64,000 nucleotides of DNA, from assembly GCF_041154745.1 (NCBI RefSeq), contig NZ_AP031573.1, forward strand, positions 2,046,001 through 2,110,000, in the 5' to 3' direction. Below, in pieces: positions 1 through 9,545 of the stretch; the first letter of the stretch is position 1; each line of letters opens with the position of its first letter. The position numbers and the translations under genes were made by a program. The stretch comes from Flavobacterium sp. CFS9. Its GTDB lineage: Bacteria; Bacteroidota; Bacteroidia; Flavobacteriales; Flavobacteriaceae. The notes below the pieces were generated by a model, which was not told the DNA's origin, searched no databases, and was given only the letters and a program-made list of their open reading frames with translations.

Positions 1-3000
1 CCGTTACGTAATGAACTTTTTTATTTTGCGATAAATCAATGGTTGAAATTTGATTCATACTAAACATTAAATTAAATAGTTCTTTGTTAGCAGTGAGATC
101 CAGAGCTTTTAGTTTATTGTCGTGCAGTGATAATTTTATAAGTGATTTGTTCTGGCTTAAATTAATCGACTGTATATTGTTAAAGTTAAGATCTAGGTAG
201 GTTAATGAAGTGAAATCTTCTATACCTTTAATATCACTAATATTAGAATTAGAAAGGTCTAAGAAGGTTACTTTATTGATACTTGCGGTTGCAACCTTAC
301 CATTTTTACCGTCTTTGTCAATTTCCAGAGCAATTAATTTATCTTCAAAATTAGAGTCTGGAATTAGGGTGTATATGGTGCAGTCTAAATTGTAATTTGC
401 AGTCGAATCTTTGAGAGCCGCCCAATTCGTATTGGCATAAACATCGTCGTCAACCTGAATGCAGTTTAAATTAGGATTGTTCTTAAAATTAGAATTTACA
501 TCAAAATTTATATTATTCCCGTTCTTTAGATTTAAACTTTCTAAAGAATTATTGGTGCAATTAAGAAGGGTTAAAGCTTTATTTTGAGAAACATCTAAAA
601 GAGACAATAGATTCCCGGAACAATTTAGAGAGTTTAATTTTTTAAAACCTTTAATTCCGGTTAAGTCTTTTATCCCACTTGAAGCAACATCCAGAGAAGT
701 TATATTTTCGATATCGCTGTTTAAAACAGATCCGTTTTTACCATCGGTATCTATGTTTAGTGCTATTAATTTATCTTCAAAAGTCGGATCTGGGATTGCT
801 GTGGCTTTATCGCAATCTATAGTTGTATATGTTGCTGACGTATCTTTGAAATTTTCCCAAATTTTATTAGAATAAAGTGCATCATCGACTATGATACAAG
901 TTAGTAATGGTGTTCTTGTAAAATTAGTAGCATTGTAAGTAATTTGCATATGGCGGTTGTTTCCATTTCTTATATTTATCGTAGTCAATAATTTATTTTC
1001 AGAGCAATTTAAAGATGATAGAGATTGATTTTTAGAAAGATCTAGGCTAGTTAACAGGTTTGAAGAGCACCATAATGAAGATAAAAGCTTATTGTTTGTA
1101 AAATCAATATTGTTTAATTGGTTAGAACCACAGCTTAGGAGACGTAAATTGACATTTAGAGAAAGATCAAGACTTGTTATTTGATTATGATCAAGTGACA
1201 GGTATTCTAAGGCAAGGTTTTTTGAAGTGTCTAGCGTGATTAAATTGTTGTAACCTGCAAGTAAAAAGTATAAGGCCTGGTTTTTAGAGATGTCAAGATT
1301 CGTTATCTTGTTAGACATACAATTTAGATAAGTTAAGGCTTTAAAATCCTGAATTCCGGCCAAGTCTGTAATATTACTATTATTAAGTTCCAGTTTTGTA
1401 ATGTCGGAAATTTTTGAGGTTAATACCTTTCCATCAGCAGTTCCGGAATCAATTCCTAATGCTATTAACTTGTTTTCAAAATTTACGTCAGGTATTAAGG
1501 TGTAAGATTCAGGAGCGATACAAGGGGTTGAGGAAAAAGATGTCGTTGGGTCTTTTTTGGCAGACCAATTTGTATTTGCAGCTGCAACATCACTAACCTG
1601 AATACAAGTTAATTTTGGATTTGATGTAAAAGAGATTTGATTGGTAAGTAAGGATGTATTGTTAGTGAGGTTTAAGCTTGTCAATAGATTCTCTTGTAAA
1701 TATAAAGTAGTTAGGCTCGGATTATTGGAAATGTCTAATGTTTCGAACTTATTTTGACGAAGGTCCAGACTACGCAAAGCTTTATTTTGAGACAGATCTA
1801 TCGTTGTTAATTGACTGTTTGCTGCAGTGAAAGACTCAAGAGCTTTGTTTTTGGTTAGATCAGGACTTTTTGATAGATTGTTTCCGGAGGCATACAAACG
1901 AGCAAGTTTTAAATTGTGAGATACATCAAGATCTGTTATTTTAGTTTGATTAATAGTAAGTGCTTCCAGGGCTGTATTAGCAGTTAAATCAATATTTGAA
2001 ATTTGATTTGAACTCACATTCAATTGAATTAATGAAAGGTTTTTAGAAACATCTATAGTGGTTAGATTATTTCCTGCAATCAGGAATTGCTGTAATGATA
2101 AGTTTTTAGTAATATCAATGGTTGTCAGTTTATTATAAGGACAATAGAGTAATTTTAAGGCTAAATTTTGGGATACGTCTAAGTCTGTTAGTTGATTTCC
2201 AGAGCAGTATAATGTGGTTAGCTTTGTGTTTTTAGAAACGTTTAATTTTGTCAATTTACCTGTTCCTCCTCCATTAGGGTCGGAAGTTCCCGAGCAATAC
2301 AAGGTTTCTAAGCTATAAAAATCTTCAAGTCCCGTTAAGTCAGAAATTATTGTGACGTCAAGGTCTAAAGTTTTAATTTTTGTAATATTGGCTGTTAGTA
2401 CTTTCCCATCAGCAGTTCCGGAATCAATTCCTAATGCTATTAGCTTGTTTTCAAAATTCACGTCAGGTATTAAGGTGTATGGAGAAGGGACATCAGCAAT
2501 ATCTACAACGGAAACGTTATCGACTAAAATTTCAGAGTTTAGTGTTCCTGTGGTCCAGATATCGATCTCTATATTTTCGCTTACAGTTGGAGTATATTCA
2601 AATTCAATTTTTTTCCATTCAGAAGCTGAAAAAATGGTTTCTGTTTTTTTTATGATTTCTTCCTTAAAAGTTCCGGGTTTGTGATATAAACTAAAATCAA
2701 GTTTCGAAAATGTACCAGAAACTAATTTGTGGTACATTGTTATTCGGTATGTTTTATTTGCTGTTACTGAAAAAAAATCGCTGTTGATAGAGTTGAGAGT
2801 GCCACTGGAAATCTTCATATTGGTACTCGAGGTGCCGTTTTGAGCAGTAGTGCTTTGTGAGACAAATCCATTAAAAGAACGATACCAGTTACTAGGTTGG
2901 GATGATGAAGGCCAGATTTCAAAGTCACCGTTGGGGACTAAATTAGTTTGGGCATAAATAGAAAAATTTGCGAATAAAAGGAATAAGAGTAGTTTTGATT

Positions 3001-3004
3001 TCAT
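1..3004 (-). CDS. Secreted leucine-rich-repeat protein, C-terminus beyond window
   Basis: An open frame of 1001 codons starts with ATG at 3002-3004 and is still open at base 1, so the C-terminus is missing. Residues 1-19 form a signal peptide ending FSIYAQ. Residues 20 to about 170 look like a carbohydrate-binding-type beta-sandwich (NLVPNGDFEIWP near its start). The rest is leucine-rich repeats of about 21 residues of the form LDxSxNxxLxxLxCxxN. Four modules each begin with a version of IPDxNFExKLIALxID (near bases 2485, 1510, 810 and 375). The neighbouring gene at 3159-5096 is a shorter paralogue with the same module design and a T9SS C-terminal domain, so this protein is probably also exported by T9SS and surface bound; that tail is not visible here. 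The ligand is unknown. Confidence 0.88.
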   Translation of the reverse strand, partial: MKSKLLLFLLFANFSIYAQTNLVPNGDFEIWPSSSQPSNWYRSFNGFVSQSTTAQNGTSSTNMKISSGTLNSINSDFFSVTANKTYRITMYHKLVSGTFSKLDFSLYHKPGTFKEEIIKKTETIFSASEWKKIEFEYTPTVSENIEIDIWTTGTLNSEILVDNVSVVDIADVPSPYTLIPDVNFENKLIALGIDSGTADGKVLTANITKIKTLDLDVTIISDLTGLEDFYSLETLYCSGTSDPNGGGTGKLTKLNVSKNTKLTTLYCSGNQLTDLDVSQNLALKLLYCPYNKLTTIDITKNLSLQQFLIAGNNLTTIDVSKNLSLIQLNVSSNQISNIDLTANTALEALTINQTKITDLDVSHNLKLARLYASGNNLSKSPDLTKNKALESFTAANSQLTTIDLSQNKALRSLDLRQNKFETLDISNNPSLTTLYLQENLLTSLNLTNNTSLLTNQISFTSNPKLTCIQVSDVAAANTNWSAKKDPTTSFSSTPCIAPESYTLIPDVNFENKLIALGIDSGTADGKVLTSKISDITKLELNNSNITDLAGIQDFKALTYLNCMSNKITNLDISKNQALYFLLAGYNNLITLDTSKNLALEYLSLDHNQITSLDLSLNVNLRLLSCGSNQLNNIDFTNNKLLSSLWCSSNLLTSLDLSKNQSLSSLNCSENKLLTTINIRNGNNRHMQITYNATNFTRTPLLTCIIVDDALYSNKIWENFKDTSATYTTIDCDKATAIPDPTFEDKLIALNIDTDGKNGSVLNSDIENITSLDVASSGIKDLTGIKGFKKLNSLNCSGNLLSLLDVSQNKALTLLNCTNNSLESLNLKNGNNINFDVNSNFKNNPNLNCIQVDDDVYANTNWAALKDSTANYNLDCTIYTLIPDSNFEDKLIALEIDKDGKNGKVATASINKVTFLDLSNSNISDIKGIEDFTSLTYLDLNFNNIQSINLSQNKSLIKLSLHDNKLKALDLTANKELFNLMFSMNQISTIDLSQNKKVHYVT

Positions 3005-3048
3005 AGATAAGTGATTAGTTGCTACAAGTCTACGAAGTCTCTCTTGAA

Positions 3049-3072
3049 TTTCCTTACGGGAAGGCGTAATGA
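3049..3072 (-). promoter_or_regulatory. Conserved upstream block of LRR gene (copy 1)
   Basis: A 24-bp block containing the inverted repeat TTACG-N6-CGTAA (3054-3069) lies about 50 bp upstream of the ATG at 3004. The same block, with one difference in the N6 spacer, lies about 54 bp upstream of the paralogous LRR gene. Equal position and conservation in otherwise divergent upstream DNA suggest a shared operator or 5'-leader element. The cognate regulator is unknown. Confidence 0.45.
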
Positions 3073-3103
3073 ACAGGATTTAATCTTTTGGTACTTAAGA
3101 TAT

Positions 3104-3141
3104 AAAAAAAGTCCCATTCGCCTCTGCGGATGGGACTTTTT
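3104..3141 (-). terminator. Rho-independent terminator after LRR gene 2
   Basis: A 10-bp stem (GTCCCATTCG / CGGATGGGAC, one G-U pair) has a 6-base loop and is followed on the minus strand by seven Ts. It sits just after the stop of the minus-strand gene ending at 3159 and separates it from the LRR gene starting at 3004. Confidence 0.85.
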
Positions 3142-3158
3142 GGATTAATAAATTATAA

Positions 3159-5096
3159 TTATTCTACAATTACTTTTTTAGCCGAAGCAGCATCCCCATT
3201 GATTAAGTATACATAATAAACTCCTTTTGGTAAACCAGATAAGCTTATTGTATTGTTTGTATTGCTAGAATTTAAAGTAAATATTTTTACCAATTGCCCT
3301 AATGAGTTGTAAACCGTTGCTTTTTCTAAAGTAACATTTTGAATGGTTACCTCACCTTTCGTTGGGTTTGGATATAGAGTTACTTTGTCAAAAAACGAAT
3401 CTTCGATACCTAGTGTGCAATTTGTTGAAAATGAAGCTGCAGCATCTTTCTTGGTTCCCCAATTTGTATTTGCATAACTAACATCGTCAACCTGAATACA
3501 TTTTAGGTTAGAATTAGCTCCAAGATCAAAATTTGATGTTTTTATTAAACTGTTAGTTCCATTTTTTAGATTTACTTCCGTCAGACTGTTAGCGCGACAA
3601 TCTACCTCGTATAACTCGGGGCATTTTGAGAGATCTAATTTTGATATTTCATTAAGACGGGCAGAAAACATTCCTAGTTTAGGATTATTAGAAACATCTA
3701 TGGCTTTAATGCTGTTTGTACTAATGGATAAAGTTCTCAGAGCAGAATTATTTTTTACATCTAAAGCCGTAATTTCATTAACAAAGCAAACAAGCGATTT
3801 TAATGCAGTGTTGCTGGAGGTATTTAAAGTAGTCAATTTATTATTAGAACAATACAAATCAATTAAATTAATGTTTTTTGTAATATCCAGGCTTGTGATT
3901 TTATTAAACGTACAATTTAGATATTCAAGCTGTACGTTTTGTGAAAGATCAATAGTTGTTAAATTGTTTTGCCTGCAATCTAATCTTTTTAAGTTTTTAA
4001 AGTCTTGGATACCAGTAAGATTTGAGATTGTGCTGTTTTCAACATTCAAAGAGGTCAATCCTGAAATTTTTGAAGTAGCCACTTTTCCATCAGCCGGAGC
4101 GGTATCGTAATTAAGGGCGATTAGTTTATTTTCGAAATTTATATCCGGAATCAAAGTATAGACAGTACAATCAACATTGTAATTGGCAGTCGCATCTTTC
4201 GAAACAGAGAGCCAGTTATTGGTTGAATAAGCAACATTGTCTACCTGAATACAAGTCAAGTCTGCATTGTTTTGTAAATTAAGTTGATTTTTATTGATTT
4301 TATTATTAGCACCATTTTTCAGGTTCAGTTCCGTTAAACTATTCGAAACACAAGAAAAGTTTACTAAGTTAATATTTCCGGAGAGATTTAATTTACTTAT
4401 TTTATTAGAATCACAATACAAAGAAACCAAAGCTGTATTCGCAGAAACATCCAAAGCAGTAAGTTTGTTTTCCCAACAAGTTAAACTGGTCAATAATGTA
4501 TTTTGAGTAAGAACAATAGTGGAGATTTGATTCTGAGTAAATGATAGTGTTTTTAAAGCTGTACTTGAATTGATATTTAAAGCAGTCAAGTTGTTTTTAT
4601 CGCAATTTAAATCTTCTAATAAAGGATTGTTCGATAGGGATAAAGTTGTCAGAAGATTGTTGTTGGCTTGTAATTGCCTTAGTTTACTATTATTGTTTAA
4701 AGATAAACCTGTCAGTTTGTTATTAGAACAAATCAAGTATTTTAAATCAGTGTTTAAAGAGGTATTAATACTGGTAATTAAATTGTTACTGCATTTAATG
4801 TCAGTAAGATATAGGTTTTTAGAGAAATTTAAAGTGGTTAAATTATTATTGGTTAGGTCTATAACTTCTAAATCTTTAAAGTCTTCAATTCCTGTCAGAT
4901 TACTAATTCCTGCGTTTGAAAGATTTATATTGGTTAAACCAGAAATTTTAGATGTAAGAATTTTTCCGTCGATAGCCGTATCAAGATTATAATCAATTAA
5001 TCGCTGTTCAAAACCAGGATCGGGAATCATTGTATATTGTTGTGCATAAATAGAAAAGTTTGCCAGTAACAGCAATAAGAGTAGTTTTGTTTTCAT
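3159..5096 (-). CDS. Secreted leucine-rich-repeat protein with T9SS sorting domain
   Basis: 645 residues. A signal peptide (residues 1-18, ending SIYAQ) is followed by two modules, each opening with IPDxxFExxLIxxxxDTA and continuing into about ten leucine-rich repeats of the Bacteroidota type with LxCxxNxL. Each module closes with a LxCIQVDxVxYxxxNW segment. The C-terminal 80 residues (YPNPTKGEVTIQN ... GVYYVYL ... KKVIVE) are a type A T9SS sorting domain, so the protein should be exported by the gliding/T9SS machinery and anchored or released at the cell surface. It is a paralogue of the larger LRR protein beginning at 3004. The function is probably adhesion or binding, but the ligand cannot be read from sequence. 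Confidence 0.92.
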   Translation of the reverse strand: MKTKLLLLLLLANFSIYAQQYTMIPDPGFEQRLIDYNLDTAIDGKILTSKISGLTNINLSNAGISNLTGIEDFKDLEVIDLTNNNLTTLNFSKNLYLTDIKCSNNLITSINTSLNTDLKYLICSNNKLTGLSLNNNSKLRQLQANNNLLTTLSLSNNPLLEDLNCDKNNLTALNINSSTALKTLSFTQNQISTIVLTQNTLLTSLTCWENKLTALDVSANTALVSLYCDSNKISKLNLSGNINLVNFSCVSNSLTELNLKNGANNKINKNQLNLQNNADLTCIQVDNVAYSTNNWLSVSKDATANYNVDCTVYTLIPDINFENKLIALNYDTAPADGKVATSKISGLTSLNVENSTISNLTGIQDFKNLKRLDCRQNNLTTIDLSQNVQLEYLNCTFNKITSLDITKNINLIDLYCSNNKLTTLNTSSNTALKSLVCFVNEITALDVKNNSALRTLSISTNSIKAIDVSNNPKLGMFSARLNEISKLDLSKCPELYEVDCRANSLTEVNLKNGTNSLIKTSNFDLGANSNLKCIQVDDVSYANTNWGTKKDAAASFSTNCTLGIEDSFFDKVTLYPNPTKGEVTIQNVTLEKATVYNSLGQLVKIFTLNSSNTNNTISLSGLPKGVYYVYLINGDAASAKKVIVE

Positions 5097-5145
5097 AGAT
5101 TGGATTTAAAAATAGGTCGCGCAATTGTACAAAATTCAATTGAGC

Positions 5146-5169
5146 TTTCCTTACGGGAAGACGTAATGA
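5146..5169 (-). promoter_or_regulatory. Conserved upstream block of LRR gene (copy 2)
   Basis: Second copy of the 24-bp block found upstream of the neighbouring LRR gene. TTACGGGAAGACGTAA at 5151-5166 is an inverted repeat (TTACG/CGTAA, 6-base spacer) centred about 60 bp upstream of the ATG at 5096. Likely a shared operator or leader element; the regulator is unknown. Confidence 0.45.
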
Positions 5170-5354
5170 TCTGTTGATTGTTTTTGGAAGAGTCTAAAAC
5201 AAAACGTTTTTTTAAATTAAGAAGACTTTTACAACGTTCTTAAGGTTTCTTAAATGTTAAGACAAAAATCATAAGACAGTGTTAATCGTTAGTTTTATGT
5301 AACAAAAAATCATAATTTAGACCCATATTTAACTTTAGAATACTTATTAGATAC

Positions 5355-6989
5355 ATGAGTCATATGAAACACATCAAATTATCTGCTTTTGCATTACTTG
5401 TTTTGGCAGGTTGCAGTACTACTTTGCAAGCGCAAAATTCAGCAACAAAAGAATTTATCAAAGCTCCTTTGGCTGTTGTTAAAAAAGCTCCTGTTTCAGA
5501 AAATGAATTAAAAAGATGGAGTCACCTTGACCTAATCAGGGATTCTATTCCGGGAATGAGTGTTGACAGAGCTTATGCTGAATTATTGCAGGGGAAAACC
5601 GGAAAGAAGGTGATCGTGGGAATTGTAGATTCTGGTGTCGATATCGAGCATGAAGATCTTAAGGGGATGATCTGGACGAATTCAAAAGAAATTCCGGGTA
5701 ATGGAATCGACGATGATAAAAACGGATTTATTGATGACGTCCACGGATGGAATTTTTTAGGAGATGCGGTTCATGAAAATCTTGAATTAACACGTGTCGT
5801 TAAAAAAGGTGATGACGGATCTCCCGAATATAAAGAGGCTTTGGCACAGTATACGAAAAAGTATGAAGAAGCTTTAAGGGACAAACAACAATCTGATTTT
5901 TTATTAGAAGTTCATAAAACAATACAAAAAGAACTGAACAAAACAACCTATAAAATTGAGGATCTAAATACGATAACTTCTACAGATCCAAAAGTGGCTC
6001 AGAGTAAAGAGATCATGACTCAAATTTTAACGAATGCAGGGCCAACTTTTGATCCTGACTCTGAGTTAAAAGAGTACAGTAAGCAGGTTTATGGTCAGTT
6101 AAATTATAACCTAAATAAAGAATTCGACGGAAGAAAAGCAGTAGGTGATAATCCGGAGGATATTAAAAACACACGTTATGGAAATAATATTGTTTTTGGT
6201 CCTGATAAAGAAGAAGCCCTTCACGGAACACACGTAGCCGGAATTATTGCGCAGGTTCGTGGGAATAACTTAGGAGGAGACGGAGTTAGTACTAATGTAG
6301 AAATCCTGACTGTAAGAGCCGTTCCGGATGGTGATGAGTACGATAAAGATATTGCTTTAGGGATTCGTTATGCAGTCGACAACGGAGCAAAAATAATCAA
6401 CGGAAGTTTCGGAAAAAGTTTCTCACCTCATAAAAAATGGGTGTATGATGCGATAAAATATGCTGAGAAAAAAGATGTTCTAATAGTGCATGCAGCTGGA
6501 AATGACGGATACAATATTGACGAGACCAAAAATATTAATTATCCAAACGACTCAGAAGATAACGTTAAAGAATTTGCTAATAACGTAATCACAATTGGAG
6601 CACTTAATAAAGAATATGGAGAAACTGTTGTAGCAGGATTTTCGAACTTCGGAAAAATAAATGTAGATGTTTTTGCTCCGGGTGAAGAAATTTATGCAAC
6701 AGTACCCAACAATAAGTACAAATACCTGCAGGGAACTTCAATGGCAGCTCCAAATGCAGCAGGAGTTGCAGCACTGATACGCTCTTACTATCCAAAATTA
6801 AAAGCAGCTCAGGTCAAACAAATTTTAATGGACTCAGGGGTTGCACTTCCTTCAATGGTTGTTTTGGGTGAAAACCATAACCCTGAAGCAAAACCGGTAG
6901 CAGTTTCTTCGGCAGAATCTTCAAGAACAGCTAAAATGGTCAACGCTTACAATGCTTTATTGATGGCCGAAAAAATATCTAAAAAATAA
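5355..6989 (+). CDS. S8 family (subtilisin-like) serine peptidase
   Basis: 544 residues, an extracytoplasmic serine endopeptidase. The catalytic triad is visible: Asp92 in GIVDSGVD, His290 in HGTHVAG and Ser462 in GTSMAAP. About 200 residues lie between Asp and His, far more than in subtilisin, so there is a large charged insertion. The N-terminus has a hydrophobic segment ending LVLAGC, a lipobox with Cys20; cleavage by signal peptidase I after LQAQ is the alternative. An ATG at 5364 gives a shorter and equally plausible start (MKHIKLSAF). No T9SS tail is present. The hairpin at 7011-7038 separates it from the next peptidase gene. Substrate unknown. Confidence 0.93.
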   Translation: MSHMKHIKLSAFALLVLAGCSTTLQAQNSATKEFIKAPLAVVKKAPVSENELKRWSHLDLIRDSIPGMSVDRAYAELLQGKTGKKVIVGIVDSGVDIEHEDLKGMIWTNSKEIPGNGIDDDKNGFIDDVHGWNFLGDAVHENLELTRVVKKGDDGSPEYKEALAQYTKKYEEALRDKQQSDFLLEVHKTIQKELNKTTYKIEDLNTITSTDPKVAQSKEIMTQILTNAGPTFDPDSELKEYSKQVYGQLNYNLNKEFDGRKAVGDNPEDIKNTRYGNNIVFGPDKEEALHGTHVAGIIAQVRGNNLGGDGVSTNVEILTVRAVPDGDEYDKDIALGIRYAVDNGAKIINGSFGKSFSPHKKWVYDAIKYAEKKDVLIVHAAGNDGYNIDETKNINYPNDSEDNVKEFANNVITIGALNKEYGETVVAGFSNFGKINVDVFAPGEEIYATVPNNKYKYLQGTSMAAPNAAGVAALIRSYYPKLKAAQVKQILMDSGVALPSMVVLGENHNPEAKPVAVSSAESSRTAKMVNAYNALLMAEKISKK

Positions 6990-7010
6990 ACAAAAACAGA
7001 ATACTAATGT

Positions 7011-7038
7011 AATGGAAGAGTTCGCGCTCTTCCATTTT
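7011..7038 (+). terminator. Hairpin between two peptidase genes
   Basis: A perfect 10-bp stem AATGGAAGAG / CTCTTCCATT with loop TTCGCG is followed by a short T-stretch (TTTTGATTG). It lies between the S8 stop and the M1 ATG at 7052. Probably a terminator with a weak T-tract; some readthrough is likely. Confidence 0.6.
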
Positions 7039-7051
7039 GATTGAAATAACC

Positions 7052-8932
7052 ATGCGAAAAATTTTACTACTATCTTTTTTGAGTTTGAGTTTAAACTCAG
7101 CATTTGCACAAAGCGCTCCTTATTGGCAACAGCATGTCGATTACAAAATGGAGGTGTCTATGGATGTAAAAAACTATCAGTACAAAGGAAAACAAGAGTT
7201 AGTGTACACGAACAACTCTCCTGATACTTTAAAGAAGGTTTATTATCATTTGTTCTTAAATGCGTTTCAGCCGGGAAGTGAAATGGATGCACGTCTGCAT
7301 TCGATAAAAGATCCGGACGGAAGAATGGTTAATAAAGTAAAAGGCGCAGATGGTAAAGAAACGAAACAAAGCCGAATAGAAACTTTAAAACCAAATGAAA
7401 TTGGATATTTAAAAGTTTCAGACTTTAAACAAGACGGAGTTGCAGCACAAACAAGAGTTTCAGGAACTATTTTAGAAGTGACTTTGGTGAAACCAATTTT
7501 GCCAAATTCTAAAACAACCTTTACTTTAGATTTTGACGGACAAGTTCCGGTTCAGGTTCGTCGTACGGGACGTAATAATTCTGAAGGAGTTGAGTTGTCA
7601 ATGTCACAATGGTACCCAAAATTAGCCGAATTTGATTTTGAAGGCTGGCACGCAGATCCATACATTGCAAGAGAATTTCATGGTGTGTGGGGGAATTTTG
7701 ATGTGAAAATTACAATCGATAAAGAGTATACTATCGGAGGTTCAGGATATTTACAAGATAAGAATCAAATCGGACACGGTTATGAAGATGCTGGTGTAAC
7801 CGTTACTTATCCAAAGAAAACAAAAACATTGACCTGGCATTTTATTGCACCAAATGTTCATGATTTTACCTGGGCAGCAGATAAAGAATACACACATGAT
7901 ATTGTAAAAGGACCTAATGATGTTGACTTGCATTTCTTCTACAAAAACAATCCAAAAACAACTGCAAACTGGAAACAATTAGAGCCTTTAATGGTGAAAG
8001 TAATGGATTATTACAACCACAGAGTGGGGGCATATCCGTACAAACAATACTCTTTTATCCAGGGTGGAGATGGTGGAATGGAGTATGCAATGTGTACCCT
8101 AATGCTTGGAAACGGAACTCTTGAAGGAATTTTAGGAACAGCAACTCATGAATTAGGACATTCCTGGTTTCAGCATATTTTGGCTTCAAACGAATCTAAA
8201 CACCCTTGGATGGATGAAGGTTTTACCACTTACATCGAAGACAGTGCTTTGAACGAATTGAAAGGCGATAAAAAAGAAGTGAATCCGTTTAAAGGAAATT
8301 ATGCTGCTTATTACAGCTTAGTTAATTCAGGAAAAGAGCAGCCGCAAACGACTCATGGAGACCGTTACGATGAAAACAGACCTTATAGTATTTCTTCTTA
8401 TGTAAAAGGAAGTCTATTCTTATCTCAATTAGAATATGTAATTGGAAAAGAGAATGTAGATGCTACTTTAAAAAGATATTACAATGATTTCAAATTCAAA
8501 CACCCTACTCCAAATGATATCAAAAGATCAGCAGAGAGAGTTTCAGGAGCAGAATTAGATTGGTATTTAGTGGATTGGACAGGAACTACCAATACAATCG
8601 ATTATGGTATTAAAGAAGTGGCGGATAACGCAGGAAAAACGAATGTTACTTTAGAAAGAATTGGAAGAATGCCAATGCCAATTGATCTAACAGTAGAGTA
8701 CACAGACGGAACTTCTGAAAGTTTCTACATTCCGTTACGAATGATGAATTTCATCAAACCAAATCCAAATCCGAATGAAAAAAGAACTGTTTTAGACGAC
8801 TGGGCCTGGGCACAATCGAACTACAGTTTTACAATAGATAAAAACAAAACTGCCATTAAGAAAATCACGATTGATCCAAGCGGATTAATGGCCGATGTAA
8901 AAGCAGCAAATAATGTTTATGAAGTGAAATAA
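7052..8932 (+). CDS. M1 family zinc metallopeptidase (aminopeptidase-like)
   Basis: 626 residues from the ATG at 7052; an in-frame TTG at 7037 is less likely because the following residues spoil the signal peptide. The signal peptide ends NSAFAQ. The zinc site is HELGH (His366, Glu367, His370) with Glu389 in MDEGFTTY, exactly the HExxH-x18-E spacing of M1 gluzincins. The exopeptidase GxMEN-type motif appears as GGDGGMEYAM upstream. The N-terminal region is the beta-saddle domain of the family. Expected role: removal of N-terminal residues from peptides in the periplasm or outside the cell. It follows an S8 peptidase gene, so the pair may act in protein catabolism. No T9SS domain is visible. 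Confidence 0.93.
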   Translation: MRKILLLSFLSLSLNSAFAQSAPYWQQHVDYKMEVSMDVKNYQYKGKQELVYTNNSPDTLKKVYYHLFLNAFQPGSEMDARLHSIKDPDGRMVNKVKGADGKETKQSRIETLKPNEIGYLKVSDFKQDGVAAQTRVSGTILEVTLVKPILPNSKTTFTLDFDGQVPVQVRRTGRNNSEGVELSMSQWYPKLAEFDFEGWHADPYIAREFHGVWGNFDVKITIDKEYTIGGSGYLQDKNQIGHGYEDAGVTVTYPKKTKTLTWHFIAPNVHDFTWAADKEYTHDIVKGPNDVDLHFFYKNNPKTTANWKQLEPLMVKVMDYYNHRVGAYPYKQYSFIQGGDGGMEYAMCTLMLGNGTLEGILGTATHELGHSWFQHILASNESKHPWMDEGFTTYIEDSALNELKGDKKEVNPFKGNYAAYYSLVNSGKEQPQTTHGDRYDENRPYSISSYVKGSLFLSQLEYVIGKENVDATLKRYYNDFKFKHPTPNDIKRSAERVSGAELDWYLVDWTGTTNTIDYGIKEVADNAGKTNVTLERIGRMPMPIDLTVEYTDGTSESFYIPLRMMNFIKPNPNPNEKRTVLDDWAWAQSNYSFTIDKNKTAIKKITIDPSGLMADVKAANNVYEVK

Positions 8933-8950
8933 TCTTCGTTTTTGAAATAT

Positions 8951-8991
8951 AAAAAAGCCAAAGTTAGTTTTCTGCTAGCTTTGGCTTTTTT
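8951..8991 (+). terminator. Rho-independent terminator
   Basis: A 17-bp stem (AAAAAAGCCAAAGTTAG pairing with CTAGCTTTGGCTTTTTT, one G-U) with a short loop and T-rich tail follows the M1 peptidase gene. Confidence 0.9.
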
Positions 8992-9127
8992 GTTTTTACG
9001 GTTATAATTTTTATTAAGGCATAAAATATAGGAGAAAATAAATTTAAGAATTTTCTTATAACTTAGATTGGCTAAATAGGAAAAGCAAAACATATTTGTA
9101 GTATATTCGCTTCAAAAATAATTAAAA

Positions 9128-9475
9128 ATGACTTTTGGAACGAGATTACAAAAATTAAGAAGTGAAAAAAGAATGTCGCAAAAGGAGATTTCGACCATTT
9201 TGAAAGTTTCACAAACGATTTATGGAAAATGGGAAAGCGATATCTTTTATCCAACCTATAAAAACTTAAAGAAAATAGCTGTTTTTTACAATATTACTAT
9301 AGATGCGTTGGTAGATGTTAAAGACCATAGAAAAGCGGGTAAGATTTTAATTTCGGAGAATCTGACCGCTGATCCGGTATCTTTTATTACCATATTTAAA
9401 CTCCTAAAAAGAATAGAAAAGACCGTTTTATTAATTGAAAAGCAAACCGCGATCCCGGAGAAAGAAGGAGAATGA
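9128..9475 (+). CDS. XRE-family helix-turn-helix regulator
   Basis: 115 residues. Residues 3-60 form a Cro/C1-type HTH (FGTRLQKLRSEKRMSQKEIS with VSQTIYGKWESD as recognition helix). The C-terminal half is short, charged and without a recognisable sensor domain. It is monocistronic, with strong terminators on both sides. It is probably a small cytoplasmic DNA-binding regulator; the targets cannot be inferred, and neither neighbour shows a shared operator. Confidence 0.88.
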   Translation: MTFGTRLQKLRSEKRMSQKEISTILKVSQTIYGKWESDIFYPTYKNLKKIAVFYNITIDALVDVKDHRKAGKILISENLTADPVSFITIFKLLKRIEKTVLLIEKQTAIPEKEGE

Positions 9476-9484
9476 AAAAATAAA

Positions 9485-9530
9485 GAGTCCCGTTAAATTT
9501 TAGAAATAAATTTTAAACGGGACTTTTTTA
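9485..9530. terminator. Bidirectional terminator
   Basis: The long stem AGTCCCGTT(AAATTTT) / (AAATTTT)AACGGGACT is flanked by A-rich and T-rich runs. It sits between the converging XRE gene and threonine dehydrogenase gene and can serve both strands. Confidence 0.85.
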
Positions 9531-9545
9531 TATTGTAAGCAGATG

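Noticed and set aside
3700..4992. Plus-strand open frames of 70-140 codons inside the LRR gene
   Set aside because: Antisense shadows of leucine-rich coding sequence; composition is Phe/Leu/Lys-rich with no domain and no promoter.
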